A stretch of 64,000 bases of DNA from Noviherbaspirillum saxi (GTDB lineage: Bacteria > Pseudomonadota > Gammaproteobacteria > Burkholderiales > Burkholderiaceae_D), in contig NZ_QYUO01000002.1 of assembly GCF_003591035.1 (NCBI RefSeq), forward strand, positions 682,001 to 746,000, given 5' to 3'. Position numbers and translations under genes: made by a program. Numbering within the stretch: the stretch's first letter is position 1; each line of letters starts with the position of its first letter. Below, one piece after another: positions 60,813-64,000 of this stretch. Under the pieces are notes generated by a model that saw only the letters and a list, made by a program, of their open reading frames with translations, ran no database searches and was not told the DNA's origin.

Positions 60813-61037
60813 TCAATGGGGAAGATTGGTCTGGCTTTTTGGGCGGCGCTTCCGCTTGCCAAATAATAGATGCATGACAAGCACATAAAGGCCGGCTGCT
60901 CCGCCGATGACTGCAAAAGCTGTCAGAAACCTGCCGAGTAGCGTCAGATTATAGCCGCCTGGATTGGACGCTTTCAATGCATTATCCGCCATAGAAGACG
61001 CTTCCGGCAGCAGGCCGCAAAAGAAGATGGACAACAT
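60813..61037 (-). CDS. Small membrane protein (hypothetical)
   Basis: An ATG at 61037 (GGGG eight bases before) gives 74 residues. A GTG at 61064 with GGAG directly against it is less likely. A hydrophobic N-terminal stretch (MLSIFFCGLLPEAS) and a central helix (FLTAFAVIGGAAGLYVLVMH) are followed by a very basic tail (FGKRKRRPKS). It is probably cotranscribed with the PH-like protein gene. No known family recognised. Confidence 0.5.
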   Translation of the reverse strand: MLSIFFCGLLPEASSMADNALKASNPGGYNLTLLGRFLTAFAVIGGAAGLYVLVMHLLFGKRKRRPKSQTNLPH

Positions 61038-61201
61038 AGCAAGCCCCCAATCTTTACGGAACACCTCCGCGGGGTGGTGGATGCAGTCGCCAATGGCCGG
61101 GTGAAAACACCACCTTATGAAATCCAGCCGCTGGAACAGGCTGATAAGTCTGCTGCCGCGCTGCGGCGCACTTTAGAGGTGAAAGGCTCGAACACTATTG
61201 T

Positions 61202-61242
61202 GTCGACGGTTTGGCTATCTTGTCCGTGTCCAAACCGTCGAC
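61202..61242. terminator. Strong hairpin behind the porin gene
   Basis: GTCGACGGTTTGG (61202-61214) and CCAAACCGTCGAC (61230-61242) form a perfect 13-base stem, 8 bases past the minus-strand porin stop. There is no T-run after it in that direction. Confidence 0.55.
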
Positions 61243-61250
61243 GATCGACA

Positions 61251-62297
61251 TCAAAAATTGTGCCGAATGCCAAAACCAATCGAACTGCCGTTGTCACCGC
61301 TGTTGGCGTCGATAGGAATCTGATTGATTGAACTGGAACCGCCAGCGGGATTGTTGACATAGACCGCGCGTGCGTAAAGGATGGTGCGCTTGGATAGCGA
61401 ATGGTCCCAGCCCAATGTGAGCGCATAGGGGTCGAGCGGGCTATTGTCCACGGCACGCTTGACGACTTCACCACGGAACGTGTTGAAAGCGTTGACCTCC
61501 CAAGTCGCCGAGGCCAGGTAATGACGCGCGTCGTTGGTGCCAGGCGCATTGCTGGAGTCTTTCTCAAACGTTAGCCCTAGCTGAAGCGGTCCGATTTTGT
61601 AAGTGCCGCCAACATAATGAAACGTGGTCCGTGTTGGATTGGCTACCGGCGCTGCAGCCGTGCCTGAATTCTGCGCCTGATATGCGTAGTACAGGTACAG
61701 AGGTCCGTTCGCGTACATCAGGTTCGCACCTGTATTTCTGCCGCTGGAGGAGCCGGCAGCCTCGCCCGGAGCATAGGCGAGCGTCGTGGAAAATCCGCCT
61801 AACGTCGGTGAACGGTAGGCAATCATGTTGTCAAAGCGCCCCAGATAAATGGCTTTTGCCGCCCCCTGACCCTCGCGGCTGGTCACCAGATTGATCGGCG
61901 ACACGTTCGAGTTGACGTAAAAGCCGTCGACTTTGACCAAGCCATCAAAGCTAGGCGTGTACTGCCGGCCCAGGCGAACCGTGCCCCATCCGCCACCGAT
62001 TTCCACCCATGCCTGTCGTCCAAACAGCCGGTTGTTCCCGAAGAACTCGGCACCGGTGTCCGCAGTGAAGCCGTTCTCCAGCAGGAAAGCGGCGCGATTG
62101 CCGCCACCCAGGTCTTCCACACCTTTAAAGATCAGGCGCGATGCTGCCATGTCCCCGTCACGCAACCGGGCTTGGCTTTGCGAGCCCTTCGCATAATCGA
62201 TGCCCAGGTCGATGATGCCTGAAACTTGTACAGAGCTTTGTGCATGTGCGATGGCCGCGACCATACTGCAGGCCGTGGCCAGGACTAACTTTTTCAT
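61251..62297 (-). CDS. Gram-negative outer-membrane porin
   Basis: GGAGGAGAC before the ATG at 62297 fixes the start (348 residues); the longer frame to 62456 is rejected. Signal peptide: MKKLVLATACSMVAAIAHA, then QSSVQVSGIIDLGIDY. Blocks SRLIFKGVEDLGGGNRAAFL, FGRQAWVEIG and LGRQYTPSFDGL and the end FGIRHNF with terminal Phe are those of the Burkholderiales porin family. It is a general solute channel. Its neighbour, a Bug receptor on the same strand just upstream, may capture the solute that passes through. Confidence 0.92.
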   Translation of the reverse strand: MKKLVLATACSMVAAIAHAQSSVQVSGIIDLGIDYAKGSQSQARLRDGDMAASRLIFKGVEDLGGGNRAAFLLENGFTADTGAEFFGNNRLFGRQAWVEIGGGWGTVRLGRQYTPSFDGLVKVDGFYVNSNVSPINLVTSREGQGAAKAIYLGRFDNMIAYRSPTLGGFSTTLAYAPGEAAGSSSGRNTGANLMYANGPLYLYYAYQAQNSGTAAAPVANPTRTTFHYVGGTYKIGPLQLGLTFEKDSSNAPGTNDARHYLASATWEVNAFNTFRGEVVKRAVDNSPLDPYALTLGWDHSLSKRTILYARAVYVNNPAGGSSSINQIPIDANSGDNGSSIGFGIRHNF

Positions 62298-62552
62298 TCC
62301 AGTCTCCTCCAAACGCTTGTTCTGTTCACAACGGCCGGCAATGCATGCGTCACTGGTCCGTCGCGGTCTTCTCCATTCACCGTCGCAGCCTGTGCATCCG
62401 ACCGCGACACTCTCTTGGGCGACACCGATGTACACGTCGCCTCGAAGTCTTAGCATGCCATCACTTCTGCCCGATCAATCGATTTTGCCGCCGCTTCCAT
62501 CTATTGGGAATCGATCTCATCTTTTCGCGGCGAAGGGCGATGGGAGCCGCAG

Positions 62553-63533
62553 TTACTCTGGCTTGATGTTATTGGTTCGAACAATCTCGCCCCACGCCTG
62601 CATATCCCTGCGCACGGTGGCGCCAAACTCTTCCGGCGTCTTACTTGGCGACTCGGCCATGTTCATTTGCAGAAAACGCTCCTTTATTTCCGGCAGACCG
62701 ACAAGCTTGGTGATCTCGGCATTTAACCGTTTGACGATGGCGTCGGGCGTGCCAGCGGGAGCGAATATGCCATACCAGCTGTCCAGCTTGAACGGTACAC
62801 CCTGCTCACTAAGTGTCGGTACGTTTGGTGTCACCGGCGCACGCATGGTGCCGGAAATCGCCAAGGCCTTGAATTTACCGCTCTTGATGTACGGCAGAGT
62901 TGAAACCGTGTCTGCAAACGCAACTTTCACGGTGCCGGCCGACAGATCCGTCACCAGCGGGCCCGAGCCGCGGTATGGGACATGGTTCAGCTTGATCCCG
63001 GTTTGCATCTTGACCGCCTCCATGGTCAAGTGTCCGCCCGAACCAATGCCCCATGAACCGTAATTGACGGGATCCGGCTGTTTCTTGACCCAGTCAATGA
63101 AAGATTTCAAGTCCTGGGCGGGAACGTCCGATGCGACGACCAGGTAGTTGCCGCTCGCGCCAATCTGTGCGACCGGCTTAAGCTCTTTCAACGTGTCGTA
63201 TGGCATGGCGGGCTGCATCGCCGGATTGACAGCGATCGCCGCAGCATAGGTAAACAGGATCGTATAGCCGTCCCCCGATGCCTTGGCAGCCGTCGTCTGA
63301 CCAATCAGGCCGTTGGCGCCGCCCTTGTTTTCGACAACGATGGTCTGTCCAAGCGCCTTGCCGAGGTGATTGGCGATCACCCGCGAAAAAATGTCGGTGC
63401 CGCCGCCGGGTGGAGTCGGCACGATCATGCGGATCGGACGTTCAGTCGGCCAGTCCGCGGCTGGGACAGTGGCGGCCGTGGTCAGCAATGCGGTCAGGGC
63501 GAAGGCTTGCAATACGGTTCTACGGGTGTTCAT
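62553..63533 (-). CDS. Bug/TctC-family periplasmic solute-binding protein
   Basis: The ATG at 63533 behind GGAGA gives 326 residues; ATGs at 63578 and 63545 are less well placed. A signal peptide (NTRRTVLQAFALTALLTTAA, cleavage near VPAADWP) is followed by the family start RPIRMIVPTPPGGGTDIFSR and then GQTIVVENKGGANGLIGQ. It binds a carboxylate in the periplasm. It lies between the end of an acyl-CoA synthetase gene and a porin, all on the minus strand, so the three may serve uptake and activation of one organic acid (inference). No TctAB partner is in view. Confidence 0.88.
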   Translation of the reverse strand: MNTRRTVLQAFALTALLTTAATVPAADWPTERPIRMIVPTPPGGGTDIFSRVIANHLGKALGQTIVVENKGGANGLIGQTTAAKASGDGYTILFTYAAAIAVNPAMQPAMPYDTLKELKPVAQIGASGNYLVVASDVPAQDLKSFIDWVKKQPDPVNYGSWGIGSGGHLTMEAVKMQTGIKLNHVPYRGSGPLVTDLSAGTVKVAFADTVSTLPYIKSGKFKALAISGTMRAPVTPNVPTLSEQGVPFKLDSWYGIFAPAGTPDAIVKRLNAEITKLVGLPEIKERFLQMNMAESPSKTPEEFGATVRRDMQAWGEIVRTNNIKPE

Positions 63534-63597
63534 ACGGGTCTCCATTGTCGTCGCGTTGCATTGTGGTGCTGCTTTCAAGCAGCCGGCTTTTGCTGCG

Positions 63598-64000
63598 TTA
63601 TCGTGTTGACTGACTACGCCCGATCACGACCGCATCGAGCGCCATCGCACCCTGGCCAGCCGGCAGCGCGATGAAAGGATTAACATCGATTGATTCCAGC
63701 GTCTCCCCGGCCGCCATCGCAAGCTTGGACAATCCCACGATCGCTTGCGTCAGTGCATCGATATCGGCTGGTGCCGTGCCGCGGTAGCCGTGCAATAGTG
63801 GCGATAATTTCACTTCGTCGACCATTGCGCGTGCTTCCGTCGGACTGACCGGAGCGATCCGGAAGCTGACATCCTTCAGCAACTCAACGCTCACGCCGCC
63901 CATGCCGAACATGACGACCGGTCCCATGACAGGGTCGCGGTGCACGCCGAGGATGCATTCGACGCCGCCGCGCACCATCGGCGCGATCAGCACACCGTCG
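63598..64000 (-). CDS. NDP-forming acyl-CoA synthetase / ATP-grasp_5 domain, C-terminal end (partial)
   Basis: The gene continues past the right edge; only about 134 C-terminal residues are visible. VECILGVHRDPVMGPVVMFG, then MGGVSVELLKDVSFRIAPVS and SIDVNPFIALPAGQGAMALD, match the ATP-grasp domain of ADP/GDP-forming acetyl-CoA synthetase or Pat-like acyl-CoA synthetases. 'NPF/DA' is the metal and nucleotide end of the fold. It makes acyl-CoA from an organic acid or the reverse. The stop is 64 bases before the Bug receptor start, suggesting one operon. Confidence 0.82.
   Translation of the reverse strand, partial: DGVLIAPMVRGGVECILGVHRDPVMGPVVMFGMGGVSVELLKDVSFRIAPVSPTEARAMVDEVKLSPLLHGYRGTAPADIDALTQAIVGLSKLAMAAGETLESIDVNPFIALPAGQGAMALDAVVIGRSQSTR

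Overview
The window looks like part of a betaproteobacterial chromosome, most likely Burkholderiales and possibly Oxalobacteraceae-like. This is inferred from the mix of gene families: three Gram-negative GBP-type porins, two tripartite-tricarboxylate (Bug/TctC) receptors, LysR/TetR regulators, ETF-quinone oxidoreductase and a biosynthetic thiolase. I saw no rRNA or tRNA gene and no CRISPR array.

Layout. 1-7.1 kb: the end of an aromatic acyl-CoA catabolic operon (salicylyl-CoA-hydroxylase-like FAD monooxygenase, 4HBT thioesterase, maleate isomerase, Bug receptor, MFS carrier), a convergent TetR regulator and a porin. 7.5-11.3 kb: an arsenic operon (arsR, arsI, arsN2, LMW-PTP-type arsC, aqpS, glutaredoxin-type arsC, decayed arsH) with two small genes behind it. 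There is no ArsB or Acr3 pump. 11.5-26.2 kb: a GC-rich iron locus. On the minus strand lie a TonB siderophore receptor, a DUF4198 protein, a PepSY membrane protein and a cytochrome c-FTR1 permease. Divergently, across a 972-bp region with two Fur-box-like sites, lies a six-gene NIS siderophore operon in vibrioferrin order (ATP-grasp, IucA/C, MFS, IucA/C, PLP decarboxylase) ending in an HpcH/HpaI (SbnG-like) aldolase. 26.2-27.9 kb: a DUF6064 membrane protein and an aldo/keto reductase. 28.4-35.1 kb: a complete peptide-type ABC importer with an M20 deacylase.

35.2-47.2 kb is visibly AT-richer than the iron locus. It holds a three-armed MITE-like element, a stray panB, a porin, a LysR gene and a CoA-thioester catabolic operon (FlK-like thioesterase, PaaK-like ligase, enoyl-CoA hydratase, HAD hydrolase, Leu/Ile/Val-type binding protein). 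This operon starts behind a consensus sigma-54 promoter with a dyad upstream site, and a sigma-54 enhancer-binding protein is encoded at its end. This is the most coherent unexplained system in the window. 47.5-52.4 kb: a beta-oxidation support block (TetR, ETF-QO, thiolase, metallo-beta-lactamase-fold hydrolase). 52.7-55.6 kb: a scar zone with two decayed transposases, a methyltransferase with an internal in-frame deletion, a TetR gene and a 159-bp palindromic repeat. 55.9-59.8 kb: a 1313-residue DUF4214/RTX-type secreted protein with 183-bp tandem repeats. 60.3-64 kb: two small membrane proteins, a porin, a Bug receptor and the end of an NDP-forming acyl-CoA synthetase.

Functional calls come from reading motifs in the translations. 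No database search was run, and statements on base composition are visual impressions.
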